A DNA stretch of 64,000 bases from positions 620,001 to 684,000 of the forward strand of contig OY780964.2 of assembly GCA_963675935.2 (NCBI GenBank). The letters run 5' to 3'. Positions 1 to 8,095 of the stretch are shown here, piece after piece (within the stretch, counting starts at the first letter, position 1; each line of letters opens with the position of its first letter). Origin of the DNA: G963675935 sp963675935. Its GTDB lineage: Bacteria > Planctomycetota > Planctomycetia > Pirellulales > Thermoguttaceae. The position numbers and the translations under genes are program-made. The notes beneath the pieces are model-generated. The model saw only the letters and a program-made list of their open reading frames with translations, was not told where the DNA came from and searched no databases.

Positions 1-1
1 T

Positions 2-730
2 GAGCAAACCGTATTGCCACACATCACGTGCTATGCAGAACGAGAACGGCAAGCAACCAGCAAACGGACTGGACAGGATCAAACATGGCTGCAAACATGG
101 TGGCAACACTTTCGTTGCCGCAAAGAATTGATCGATCGCATTGCCGGGCTGTCAAGGTATCTTGCTTGTGCCGAAGTAACGAAACGCCCAATTTTCTGTT
201 TCGTCGCTGCCGACATCCGACCTGACCATACTGTAGAAGCATTCGTCCTTCCCGACGACTACTCCTTCGGCATCCTGCAATCGAACGCCCATTGGCAATG
301 GTTCGTGGCGAAATGCTCGAAATTGAAGTCCGATTTCCGCTACACTCCGGAATCGGTATTCGACACATTTCCTTGGCCGCAGAAGCCGAAGGTGAAGCAG
401 ATCAATGCGGTAGCGGCGGCGGGGCGGGAAGTGCGACGGGTGCGCGACGAAGCCCTCACACGGGTTCACGGCGGTCTGCGGGCGGTCTATCGGACGCTCG
501 AATTGCCGGGAAAAAATCCGCTCAAAGACGCCCACGCCTCGTTGGACGCCGCCGTACTCGACGCTTACGGCTTTTCGGCCCGCAAGGATATTCTCTCGCA
601 ATTATTGGAACTGAATCTCGACGTGGCCGCGCGAATCGAGGCCGGCAAGCCCGTCACGTCGCCCGGCGTTCCGCCCGATTATCCACAGCCGGAGCGATTG
701 GTGACGCAGGATTGCGTGCAAGCGGAATGA
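2..730 (+). CDS. C-terminal part of MmeI-like (type IIG) DNA methyltransferase
   Basis: The reading frame is open to the left edge, so this is the 3' part of a gene that begins outside the window; about 242 residues are visible. The text around YSFGILQSNAHWQWF and FRYTPESVFDTFPWPQ matches the target-recognition region of MmeI-type enzymes, which join an adenine methyltransferase to an endonuclease. The tail NPLKDAHASLDAAVLDAYG is also usual for these proteins. Catalytic motifs would lie upstream and cannot be seen, so it is unclear whether the enzyme cuts DNA or only methylates it. The family call rests on recognised C-terminal motifs. Confidence 0.75.
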   Translation, partial: EQTVLPHITCYAERERQATSKRTGQDQTWLQTWWQHFRCRKELIDRIAGLSRYLACAEVTKRPIFCFVAADIRPDHTVEAFVLPDDYSFGILQSNAHWQWFVAKCSKLKSDFRYTPESVFDTFPWPQKPKVKQINAVAAAGREVRRVRDEALTRVHGGLRAVYRTLELPGKNPLKDAHASLDAAVLDAYGFSARKDILSQLLELNLDVAARIEAGKPVTSPGVPPDYPQPERLVTQDCVQAE

Positions 731-859
731 TCGACCATTTGTGGAGAAATAGGCGATAACTGCGTTCAAACGGGTACGAGTTCTTGCGAGGAAACGCCTT
801 GCAAGAATTGAAGTTGGCGTTGAAGGTCCAGTTTGCTAATGAAGTTGCCCGACACCGCC

Positions 860-983
860 GTAACCGTTCACGGAGCACCCGTCATTCTGAACGCAGCGAA
901 GAATCTCTCGTGGGATCGCGGCCCAGACGAGATTCTTCGCTGCGCTCAGAATGACGATGTTTTCCCGGCCCGTGAACGGTTAC
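860..983. repeat. 124-bp nested palindromic repeat, copy 1
   Basis: Outer arms GTAACCGTTCACGG and CCGTGAACGGTTAC enclose an inner inverted repeat that starts GTCATTCTGA and ends TCAGAATGAC. A near-identical 124-bp copy lies at 18413-18536. It occupies most of the 731-1056 intergenic gap, in which nothing else was recognised. Confidence 0.85.
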
Positions 984-1056
984 GACACCGCCTTGCCCCA
1001 TGCCAAAGTAGGTGATGCAATAGATATACACGGTGGCAACCGGCAAGGACCGCATT

Positions 1057-1284
1057 ATGATAAAAACCCTTACGAAACACGGCAATAGCTACGCCTTGGT
1101 GGTCGAAAAACCGATCCTCGAACTGCTCCGCGTTACTCCCGAAACGCCATTCGAGATTATGACCGATGGGCAATGTCTGGTTCTCACTCCCGTCCGCGAT
1201 TCGGCGGAAGAGAAAAAATTCCCAAACGTCCTCGATCTGGTTCACCGACGATTCGGCCGCGCGATGAAACGGCTTGCGGGATAA
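1057..1284 (+). CDS. AbrB/MazE/SpoVT-type antitoxin
   Basis: A 75-residue protein starting MIKTLTKHGNSYALVVEKPI, the swapped-hairpin AbrB fold in which a short beta region binds DNA and the tail binds a toxin. The in-frame GTG at 1033 would add eight residues, but the family normally begins just before the KxxxxGNS motif, so the ATG at 1057 was chosen. Antitoxins of this type are usually followed by a doc-like toxin gene. Here only a 30-codon stub follows at 1294, so the antitoxin appears orphaned. Confidence 0.75.
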   Translation: MIKTLTKHGNSYALVVEKPILELLRVTPETPFEIMTDGQCLVLTPVRDSAEEKKFPNVLDLVHRRFGRAMKRLAG

Positions 1285-1293
1285 TGTCTCGCC

Positions 1294-1386
1294 ATGCAAC
1301 CGCTCTCCTTGGACCTGGATCACTGGGCCTTGGATCATGTGTTGCGAATCCATTGCAGCCTGATCGAACACGACGGCAGGGCGTAA
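1294..1386 (+). pseudogene. stub resembling the N-terminus of a Doc/Fic-type toxin
   Basis: A 30-codon ORF starting 9 bases after the antitoxin stop reads LDHVLRIHCSLIEHDGRA then stop. Doc proteins downstream of AbrB-type antitoxins often begin with a similar L-x-x-VLxIH-x-x-I-E pattern, about 110 residues before the HPFxxGNKR motif. The rest of the gene, including that motif, is absent. It could also be a chance ORF; the call depends on position and this short pattern. Confidence 0.35.
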
Positions 1387-1593
1387 CATGGACCAGTCCC
1401 CGATTGCCAAACAGTCATCCACCCCACGGAAGAGGTGCGTCGAAAACAGGCGTTCCTGTGTCGCATTATTGTGATGTTATGTCGCGTTTTTACGATACCG
1501 TCAGCGAGTTTTGGGACTAGCACGCCATCCTCGTTATTGCTATCATAAAAGGGTTTGCATTTACATCCTATTTCACTCGAGGGAGAGACTCAG

Positions 1594-2223
1594 ATGTCGG
1601 ACTATTCGGAACTGTACGATGCCATTCTGACGGGCAACGCCAAAAAGGCCGAGCAGGTGACCCGAGCCGCGATCGCTGAAAAGGTCGAGCCGAGCGAATT
1701 GGTTCAGAAGTACATGATCCCGGCCATGGACGAAGTCGGCAAGCGGTTCGAGTGCAACGAATACTTCGTGCCCGAGTTGCTCATCGCCGCCCGCGCCATG
1801 AAAATCTCGCTCGAAATACTCACGCCGCTGTTGGCTGCGGCGGGCACGGAGCCGGTCGGCCACGTCGTGATCGGCACGGTCCAGGGCGACCTGCACGACA
1901 TCGGCAAGAACCTCGTCGCATCGATGCTCGAAGGCGGCGGATTCAAAGTGACCGACCTTGGCGTCGACGTTCCGCCCGAGCGCTTCGTCGAAGCCGCCAA
2001 GGAGAAGGACGGCACCATCGTGGCGCTCTCCGCCCTGCTGACCACCACCATGACGATGATGAAGAACGTCATCCAGGCGTTGGAGAAGGCCGGCATCCGC
2101 GGAAAGACGAAGGTGATGATCGGCGGTGCGCCGATTACCCAGCAATACGCCGACGAAATCGGCGCCGACGGCTACAGCGACAACGCCAGCGCCGCAGTGG
2201 CCCTTGCCCGCAAACTGGTGTAA
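1594..2223 (+). CDS. corrinoid (B12-binding) methyl-carrier protein
   Basis: A 209-residue cognate corrinoid protein that accepts a methyl group from a substrate methyltransferase and passes it to tetrahydrofolate. Residues 1-85 form the helical cap (B12-binding 2); residues 90-209 form the Rossmann-like cobalamin domain with the lower-axial-ligand motif GDLHDIGKN (D-x-H-x-x-G) and the later GGAPIT loop. Length matches the MtgC/MttC/MtaC family. The ATG at 1594 follows GGGAGAG and is preferred over an upstream in-frame ATG at 1555. The reductase gene starts 16 bases downstream. The methyl donor cannot be told from sequence. Confidence 0.9.
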   Translation: MSDYSELYDAILTGNAKKAEQVTRAAIAEKVEPSELVQKYMIPAMDEVGKRFECNEYFVPELLIAARAMKISLEILTPLLAAAGTEPVGHVVIGTVQGDLHDIGKNLVASMLEGGGFKVTDLGVDVPPERFVEAAKEKDGTIVALSALLTTTMTMMKNVIQALEKAGIRGKTKVMIGGAPITQQYADEIGADGYSDNASAAVALARKLV

Positions 2224-2239
2224 TTCGGTGGACCCAACC

Positions 2240-3799
2240 ATGACCTATCGTGAAATGCTCGCCTCGGGCAAATTCCATTACGGCGCCGAGGTGGTGACCA
2301 CCCGTGGGCTGGAGCCCGTCGATCCGCCGGGCCGTTTGGCCTCGTTCGCCAAAGACTTGCTGGCCGACTCCAGGATCGGCTGGATTTCGATCACCGACAA
2401 TCCGGGCGGAGGTCCGATGCTCCCGCCCGACTGGCTGGGCGGCTTGGTTGCCGAGCATCGAGATCGCGTCGTCTTGCATCTAACCTGCAAGGATATGAAC
2501 CGCAGCGGCATCGAGGCCGCGGCCTGGCGCTACGCTTCCGAGGGCTTTCGGAACATCTTGGCCATCACCGGCGACTATCCGACCGGCGGCTTCGGCGGAG
2601 TGGCCTCGCCGGTGTTCGATTTCGACTCGGTCAGCTTGATTTCGCTGCTGAAGTCGATGAACGAAGGGTTGCAAGTGCTCGGTCGCGGCGGCAAGCCGGA
2701 AACACTGCCAAAGACCGACTTCTTCGTTGGCTGCGCCGTTTCGCCGTTCAAGCTTCACGAGCGGGAACTTGTTCCGCAGTATTTTAAGCTGGTGCGCAAG
2801 GTCGCCGCCGGCGCCGAGTGGGTCATTCCGCAACTCGGCTACGATATGCGAAAGTTTCACGAGGTGAAGTTGTTCCTCGAAGCCCGGGGAATCCGCGTAC
2901 CCGTCATCGGCAACGTCTATCTGCTGAACAAGGGCGTGGCCAAGCTGTTCAACAGTGGCAAGCTGGCCGGATGCGTGGTCAGCAACGAATTGTTGCGCAA
3001 GATCGAAACGTACGCCGCGGGCCCCGACAAGGGCAAGCAGTTCTGCCAGGAGTTGGCCGCCAAGCAGTTGGCCGTGTTCAAGGGGCTCGGCTTCGCCGCC
3101 GGCTACCTGGGCGGAATCCATCGCGCCGACGGCTTTGGGCCGATCATCGAACTGGCCGAAAGCTACGGCGAGAACGATTGGCGCGACTTCATGCGTGAGA
3201 TTCAATACTCGCAGCTCGATGAGTTTTTCTTCTTCGACCACGATCGCATCAGCGGCATGAGCGACGCCAGTCGGATCAGCCGCGAATATCTTTCGTCGTT
3301 GAAGCATCCGCCGAAGTCGAAGGAAGTGAATTTGAACTACCGGCTGTCGCGCCGGGTTCACAAGATGGCATTCACGCGCGACCGCGCGTTGTATCCGCTG
3401 TTGAAGCGGATTTTCGCCCGATGGGACAAAAAGCCCGGCTTTTTGAGCCGGATGGCCTACCGGGTCGAGCGGTACTCGAAGTTTGCGATGTACGGCTGCA
3501 AGGACTGCGGCGATTGCAGCCTGCCCGAGTGTGCGTATCTTTGTCCGAAGAGCGCCTGCTCGAAGACGGCCCGGAACGGCCCGTGCGGCGGCTCGGCCGA
3601 CGGCCGCTGCGAGTTGGACGACAAGGAGTGCATTTGGGCCCGCGTCTACGAGCGGCTGAAAACCTATGGCGAGTCGGAGACGATGCTCGAACGGCCGGTG
3701 ACGATTTACAACGCCGCGCTCAAGGACACGTCGTCGTGGGCGAACACGTTTTTGGATCGAGACCACAGCGCGCCGAAAGAGACGGAAGCGAAACAATAA
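2240..3799 (+). CDS. metF: MetF-like methylene-THF reductase with MetV-like zinc/FeS C-terminal domain
   Basis: A 519-residue protein. Residues 1 to about 320 are the MTHFR TIM barrel (for example NILAITGDYPTGGFGG). The C-terminal ~130 residues are Cys-rich: GCKDCGDCSLPEC, then CPKSAC, then RNGPCGGS, as in the MTHFR C-terminal/MetV family of acetogens, where MetV is a separate subunit. It interconverts methylene- and methyl-THF, possibly with ferredoxin or a partner flavoprotein rather than NADPH. The ATG at 2240 follows GGTGGA. It sits between the corrinoid protein and the methyl-THF methyltransferase (12-base gap), clearly one operon. Confidence 0.85.
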   Translation: MTYREMLASGKFHYGAEVVTTRGLEPVDPPGRLASFAKDLLADSRIGWISITDNPGGGPMLPPDWLGGLVAEHRDRVVLHLTCKDMNRSGIEAAAWRYASEGFRNILAITGDYPTGGFGGVASPVFDFDSVSLISLLKSMNEGLQVLGRGGKPETLPKTDFFVGCAVSPFKLHERELVPQYFKLVRKVAAGAEWVIPQLGYDMRKFHEVKLFLEARGIRVPVIGNVYLLNKGVAKLFNSGKLAGCVVSNELLRKIETYAAGPDKGKQFCQELAAKQLAVFKGLGFAAGYLGGIHRADGFGPIIELAESYGENDWRDFMREIQYSQLDEFFFFDHDRISGMSDASRISREYLSSLKHPPKSKEVNLNYRLSRRVHKMAFTRDRALYPLLKRIFARWDKKPGFLSRMAYRVERYSKFAMYGCKDCGDCSLPECAYLCPKSACSKTARNGPCGGSADGRCELDDKECIWARVYERLKTYGESETMLERPVTIYNAALKDTSSWANTFLDRDHSAPKETEAKQ

Positions 3800-3811
3800 C
3801 AGGAGGATATT

Positions 3812-4684
3812 ATGGCAATTGCTAATTTGACGATTATCGGCGAAACGATCAACGACTCGGTGCCGTCGACGAAGAAGCTTTTCGAGGCCAACGACATTCC
3901 GGGCATCCTGGAAATCGCCAAGATGCAGGACGAAAAGGGCGCGGCCTACATCGACGTGAACGTCGGCCCGCGGTCGCCCGAGTTCATGGCCGAGATGGTC
4001 GCAAAAATTCAAGGCGTAACGTCGAAGCCGCTTTCGATCGACACGCCCGACCCGGTCATCGCCGAGGCGGGGTTGAAGGCGTACGATATGGCCCGCGCCG
4101 GCGGTAAAAAGCCGGTTCTCAATTCCGTCAGCGCGTTGCGCGAGGGAATGTTCGATCTCTACAAGATTTGTCCGTTCAAGCCGATTCTTCTGTCGTCGGA
4201 GAGCGTGGTTGACGGCCGGTCGAAGCCGTGCCGCACCGCCCAGGAAACGTACGAAGCGGCGAAGCATTTGGTCAGCACGTTCCTTGCCCGATGCCCCGGC
4301 GCGACGATCGACGACTGCATCATCGACCCGGGCATCGCCCCGATCGGGAGCGATTCGGAGGGGAACATCCATCGGCTCTTCGGCGCGTTGCAATTGATCC
4401 ACGCCGACCCCGCTCTGAAGGGTTTTCACGCCTCGGTGGGCTTGAGCAACTTCACGGTGATGCTTCCGCCGAAGCGGCCCGACGGCTCGGCGGTCAAAGG
4501 CCCGCTGGAGAGTGCGTTTTTGACGAAGGCCATGCCGCTCGGGCTCGACATGGTGATCGGTTCGGTGAAACGCAACTACGAGTTGCTCGCCGCCGACCAT
4601 CCCGCGATGATGTGCCTTGAAGAATGTCTGAAGCTCGACGGTTTTGACGTTCTGATGCGAGTGCGAGAGTTTTACACGAGCTAA
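3812..4684 (+). CDS. methyl-THF:corrinoid protein methyltransferase (pterin-binding, AcsE/MtgA family)
   Basis: A 290-residue TIM-barrel protein of the dihydropteroate-synthase-like pterin-binding family, starting MAIANLTIIGETINDS with a strong AGGAGG ribosome site. Motifs such as GAAYIDVNVGPRSPE and KPLSIDTPDP are those of AcsE and MtgA, which move a methyl group between tetrahydrofolate and Co(I)-corrinoid. Length fits full-length members. With the two upstream genes it completes a corrinoid-to-methyl-THF-to-methylene-THF route. No acetyl-CoA synthase or CO dehydrogenase lies in the window, so the direction is probably methyl oxidation or assimilation rather than acetogenesis. Confidence 0.88.
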   Translation: MAIANLTIIGETINDSVPSTKKLFEANDIPGILEIAKMQDEKGAAYIDVNVGPRSPEFMAEMVAKIQGVTSKPLSIDTPDPVIAEAGLKAYDMARAGGKKPVLNSVSALREGMFDLYKICPFKPILLSSESVVDGRSKPCRTAQETYEAAKHLVSTFLARCPGATIDDCIIDPGIAPIGSDSEGNIHRLFGALQLIHADPALKGFHASVGLSNFTVMLPPKRPDGSAVKGPLESAFLTKAMPLGLDMVIGSVKRNYELLAADHPAMMCLEECLKLDGFDVLMRVREFYTS

Positions 4685-4732
4685 CGAATTCTTGTTCCCA
4701 TGCTCCGCGTCGTCCAATGGCTAATTGACTCA

Positions 4733-4781
4733 CGGACGCGGAGCGTCCGGCCCGTTGCGTTCCCACGCGGAGCGTGGGAAC
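4733..4781. repeat. two GGA-core palindromes
   Basis: CGGACGCGGAGCGTCCG (4733-4749) and a perfect 23-bp palindrome starting GTTCCCACGC (4759-4781). Both have a central GGA flanked by complementary arms. They lie between the methyltransferase and fhs. Confidence 0.8.
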
Positions 4782-4784
4782 GAG

Positions 4785-4807
4785 AAAAAAGCCGCAAGCG
4801 GCGTTTT
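4785..4807. terminator. rho-independent terminator candidate
   Basis: The stem GCCGC/GCGGC with an AA loop is flanked by six A on the left and GTTTTT on the right, so it could work on both strands. It lies 100 bases after the methyltransferase stop and would separate the three-gene corrinoid unit from fhs. Confidence 0.6.
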
Positions 4808-4864
4808 TGCGAAACCGCAAGCGGTTGTTACTAACCACCAGCCACTAGCCACTAGCCACTAGCA

Positions 4865-6547
4865 ATGCCCGCCACACTGCCGCCCGATATTGAAATTGCC
4901 CGCAAATCGAAGATGCTGCCGATCTCGGAGATCGCCGCCAAGCTGAACATCGGCGACGACGACCTGGAACACTACGGCCGCTCCAAGGCGAAAATTTCGC
5001 TCGACCTGTTTCGCCGATTGGAGAACGAGCCGACCGGCAAGCTGGTTCTGGTCACCGCGATCACGCCGACGCCTGCCGGCGAGGGCAAAACCACGACGAG
5101 CATCGGGCTGTGCGACGCATTGAACCGGATCGGCAAGCGGACGACGGTGTGCCTTCGTGAGCCGTCGCTGGGCCCGTGTTTCGGCATGAAAGGCGGGGCG
5201 GCCGGCGGCGGCTACGCCCAGGTCGTGCCGATGGAAGACATCAACCTCCACTTCACCGGCGACTTCCACGCCATCGAGTTGGCCCACAACCTGCTGGCCG
5301 CCATGCTCGACAACCACATCCACCACGGCAATGTTTTGGGGATCGATCCCCGGCGGATCGTGTGGCGCCGCGTGGTCGATATGAACGACCGGGCATTGCG
5401 CAACATCATCGTGGGCCTCGGCGGGGTGAACAATTCGGTGCCGCGTGAATCGGGCTACGACATCACCGTCGCCTCGGAAGTGATGGCCTGCTTTTGCCTC
5501 TCCGAATCGCTCAAGGAACTGAAGGAGCGGCTCGGCCGGATCATCGTCGCCTACACCCGCGAGAAAAAGCCGGTCACGGCGGCCGACTTGAAAGCCAACG
5601 GTGCGATGACCGCCCTGTTGAAGCACGCGATCAAGCCGAACCTGGTTCAGACGCTTGAGAACAATCCGGCGATCATCCACGGCGGTCCGTTCGCCAACAT
5701 CGCGCACGGCTGCAACAGCGTGCTGGCCACGAAACTTTCGATGCGGCTCTCCGAATACACCGTGACCGAGGCCGGTTTCGGCGCCGATCTTGGCGCGGAG
5801 AAGTTCTTGAACATCAAATGCCGGAAGTCGGGCATTCGTCCCAACGCCGTGGTGATCGTGGCCACGGTCCGCGCGTTGAAGCTGCACGGCGGCGTGCCGA
5901 TGAAAGAACTCGGCAAGCCGAACGTCGAGGCGCTCGATAAGGGCGTTGAAAACCTCAAAAAGCACATCGAAAACATCCACCGCTTCGGCCTGCCCGTCGT
6001 CGTGGCCATCAACCACTTCACGAGCGACACGGCCGAGGAGATCCAATTCATCAAGGACAAGTGCGCGTACTTGTCGGTGAAGATCATCACGGCCAACCAC
6101 TGGGCCAAGGGCGGCGCGGGGGCCGAGGAGCTTGCCCACGCCGTGGTCGAAGTGGTTGACAACACGAAGACCGACTTTTCGCTGCTCTATCCCGACACCT
6201 GCACGCTCTGGCAGAAGGTGGGCATCATCTGCCGCGAAATCTACGGCGCGACCGACGTGTTGGCCGACAAAAAACTCCGCGACAAATTCCACCAGCTCCA
6301 GGAAGCCGGCTTCGGCAATCTGCCGATCTGCATGGCGAAGACGCAGTATTCGCTCTCGACCGATCCGCTGCTGGTCGGGCGACCGAAGAATTTCGACGTT
6401 CCGCTGCGCGACGTGATGGTGTCGGCCGGGGCCGGTTTTGTCGTCGTGTTGACGGGCGACATCATGACCATGCCCGGCCTGCCGAAAACGCCGGCGGCCG
6501 AGACGATCGACATTGACGAGAACGAACAGATTGTCGGACTGTTCTAA
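4865..6547 (+). CDS. fhs: formate--tetrahydrofolate ligase
   Basis: A 560-residue formyl-THF synthetase, full length for the family. It makes 10-formyl-THF from formate, THF and ATP. The ATP-binding loop TPTPAGEGKTTTSIGLCDAL lies near residues 63-82, and conserved blocks such as GGAAGGGYAQV and the C-terminal DIMTMPGLPK are intact. No ribosome site precedes the ATG; instead a GCCACTA motif is repeated three times directly upstream, so initiation may be leaderless or repeat-dependent. The stop codon overlaps the convergent GH43-like gene by three bases. Confidence 0.97.
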   Translation: MPATLPPDIEIARKSKMLPISEIAAKLNIGDDDLEHYGRSKAKISLDLFRRLENEPTGKLVLVTAITPTPAGEGKTTTSIGLCDALNRIGKRTTVCLREPSLGPCFGMKGGAAGGGYAQVVPMEDINLHFTGDFHAIELAHNLLAAMLDNHIHHGNVLGIDPRRIVWRRVVDMNDRALRNIIVGLGGVNNSVPRESGYDITVASEVMACFCLSESLKELKERLGRIIVAYTREKKPVTAADLKANGAMTALLKHAIKPNLVQTLENNPAIIHGGPFANIAHGCNSVLATKLSMRLSEYTVTEAGFGADLGAEKFLNIKCRKSGIRPNAVVIVATVRALKLHGGVPMKELGKPNVEALDKGVENLKKHIENIHRFGLPVVVAINHFTSDTAEEIQFIKDKCAYLSVKIITANHWAKGGAGAEELAHAVVEVVDNTKTDFSLLYPDTCTLWQKVGIICREIYGATDVLADKKLRDKFHQLQEAGFGNLPICMAKTQYSLSTDPLLVGRPKNFDVPLRDVMVSAGAGFVVVLTGDIMTMPGLPKTPAAETIDIDENEQIVGLF

Positions 6548-7773
6548 CGATTCTCGACTTCCTCTTCAATCAATTTGACTGTAACCTTTCCGACGGCTCG
6601 AAAGTCGGCGCAGTGGTTTTCGTTTGTGCCGCCGGTGAAGAATATCGTATAGGAACCGTCGCCTTCGTCGATCATCCGGTGCGGCGTTCGGATGGCCCAA
6701 GCCCCGCGCCACCAGCCGCGCTCGCCCCGCGCGAGTCCGTCGTCAACATTGACTGCTTGGCCATGTTCCTTGGGCCAATGCACGCCGTCGTCGGACCAAG
6801 AGAAGCCGAATACATTTTTGGGGGTAAACGAGGTGACCTCGGGTGCGAGGAAATCGAATACCGTCACCCAGTATTCCCGCCCGGACTTCGGCCCGCGAAC
6901 CTTGATCGGCATCGGATTTTCGGTGAATCCAAGTGGATCGATCATTGGCGGCGACACGATTTCAGACACCGCGAACGGACCGTGGGGTGATGTCGCAAAA
7001 CCAAGAACAATCGGCCATTGTCCAGGCATTTGCGATTTGACCGATTTCGCCGTAACATTGGGACAAATCATCGTCGCCCAACGGCCGTCCTTTACTTGAA
7101 AGGGCACACCGATCGAGACGGGCACAAACTCTTTTGGAATGCGCGGCCCCGGAGGCACGGCCTTATGTCCGGGGAAATCGTATAACCCATTGATGCCCTG
7201 CAATCCCGCCGTCTTGGACGCCGCGCACCACATAACGCCGGAGTCGGGCGTCCACGTAACGCCGTTGACAAATTCGCCGTAGAACAAATACCACCGGGCC
7301 TCTTTTTCATCATAGAAGGGGACCGGAGCGCAGTAGATGTGATTTAGCCCGGCCTGCTTATCCCTGTAATTCTTCAACAATACGCCGGCGTGTCGGAATG
7401 TTGTGCCATCGCCCGACACCCAATGATCCAACTGACTTTGGCTCCAGTCGAGCTTGGGATAGCTGTGGGCGAAAAAATGGTATTCCGGTTTTCCGTCCAT
7501 TGTGACTTTAACCGAGCTACCGCCCTCAAAGCCGCCGGGAATCTTCTCGGCCCCCGGCGAATTCTTGTGAATGACCGGGTTGGGAAGGGTTTTTATAACC
7601 TGGAGACGCAGTCGCGCCCTTTTCTCCTCCGATCGCCTCTCCTTCGCGGGAGTTTCCGCGACGGAATCGACCGGGAGATAATGCAGCATCATCAGGGTGG
7701 CGATGAGGAAGGTTGCGACGCGGGGGGTGCTGTGGTTTTGAGCAAGAGCAAGGATTGTTTTTATCTTTATCAT
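6544..7773 (-). CDS. secreted GH43-like five-bladed propeller protein
   Basis: A 409-residue protein with a hydrophobic N-terminus (FLIATLMMLHYL) that looks like a signal peptide, then a beta-propeller resembling GH43/GH117-type glycosidases (FAHSYPKLDWSQSQLDHW, DGVHWPKEHGQ). The same module forms the C-terminal half of the protein at 10831-13290, with shared phrases such as NSPGAEKIPGGFEGG. A catalytic triad could not be assigned, so enzyme activity is inferred. It ends the minus-strand carbohydrate locus. Confidence 0.65.
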   Translation of the reverse strand: MIKIKTILALAQNHSTPRVATFLIATLMMLHYLPVDSVAETPAKERRSEEKRARLRLQVIKTLPNPVIHKNSPGAEKIPGGFEGGSSVKVTMDGKPEYHFFAHSYPKLDWSQSQLDHWVSGDGTTFRHAGVLLKNYRDKQAGLNHIYCAPVPFYDEKEARWYLFYGEFVNGVTWTPDSGVMWCAASKTAGLQGINGLYDFPGHKAVPPGPRIPKEFVPVSIGVPFQVKDGRWATMICPNVTAKSVKSQMPGQWPIVLGFATSPHGPFAVSEIVSPPMIDPLGFTENPMPIKVRGPKSGREYWVTVFDFLAPEVTSFTPKNVFGFSWSDDGVHWPKEHGQAVNVDDGLARGERGWWRGAWAIRTPHRMIDEGDGSYTIFFTGGTNENHCADFRAVGKVTVKLIEEEVENR

Positions 7774-7831
7774 TGGATGGTTTCAAGAAGTGTCGTATTA
7801 TCGATAGGAGAACTGCAAAATCCAGGAAACC

Positions 7832-8047
7832 GTCATTCTGAGCGCAGCGAAGAATCTCCGTGGTATCGCGTAAGTTCTTGTGGGCCAATGAGATTCTTCG
7901 CTGCGCTCAGAGGATGTGATTTTTTCGACTGCTTGACGAGGCACGCGACGTAAGTCGTTATTTCTCGTCGTTTCGGCAACCAAGGAATAAGGACTTACGT
8001 CAACGATTCCGCCAGTCGTCGAAAAAATCACAGCCTCTCAGAATGAC
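7832..8047. repeat. 85-bp palindromic repeat interrupted by a MITE
   Basis: An inverted repeat from GTCATTCTGAG to AGAATGAC belonging to the same inner-palindrome family as 860-983. Removing the 126-bp insert and one 5-bp duplication leaves exactly 85 bp, the length of the intact copy at 38020-38104. TATTATCGATAGG-like arms flank the element near 7797 and 8095. This repeat and the MITE fill the 7774-8095 gap. Confidence 0.85.
7911..8036. mobile_element. 126-bp MITE-like insertion with 19-bp inverted ends
   Basis: The left end AGGATGTGATTTTTTCGAC and the reverse complement of the right end AGGCTGTGATTTTTTCGAC match at 18 of 19 positions. CTCAG is duplicated on both sides (7906-7910 and 8037-8041). 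There is no ORF, so it would need a transposase in trans; the parent element is not in the window. Confidence 0.8.
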
Positions 8048-8095
8048 GGTTTTTCCCATCTATCCCCAAAATGCGACTTTGTAGTTCTCCTGGTA

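Noticed and set aside
2480..4717. A 745-codon ORF on the minus strand opposite the metF-like and methyltransferase genes
   Set aside because: It is antisense to two genes with clear family motifs, is rich in Arg/His/Val as expected for a GC-rich shadow frame, and has no recognisable motif. The same applies to long antisense ORFs at 4859-6292, 10747-12291, 23384-24703, 42564-44534 and 59268-60608.
1594..6547. A full Wood-Ljungdahl (acetogenic) pathway
   Set aside because: Only methyl-branch enzymes are present. No CO dehydrogenase/acetyl-CoA synthase, FolD, formate dehydrogenase or Rnf is in the window, so acetogenesis is not claimed.
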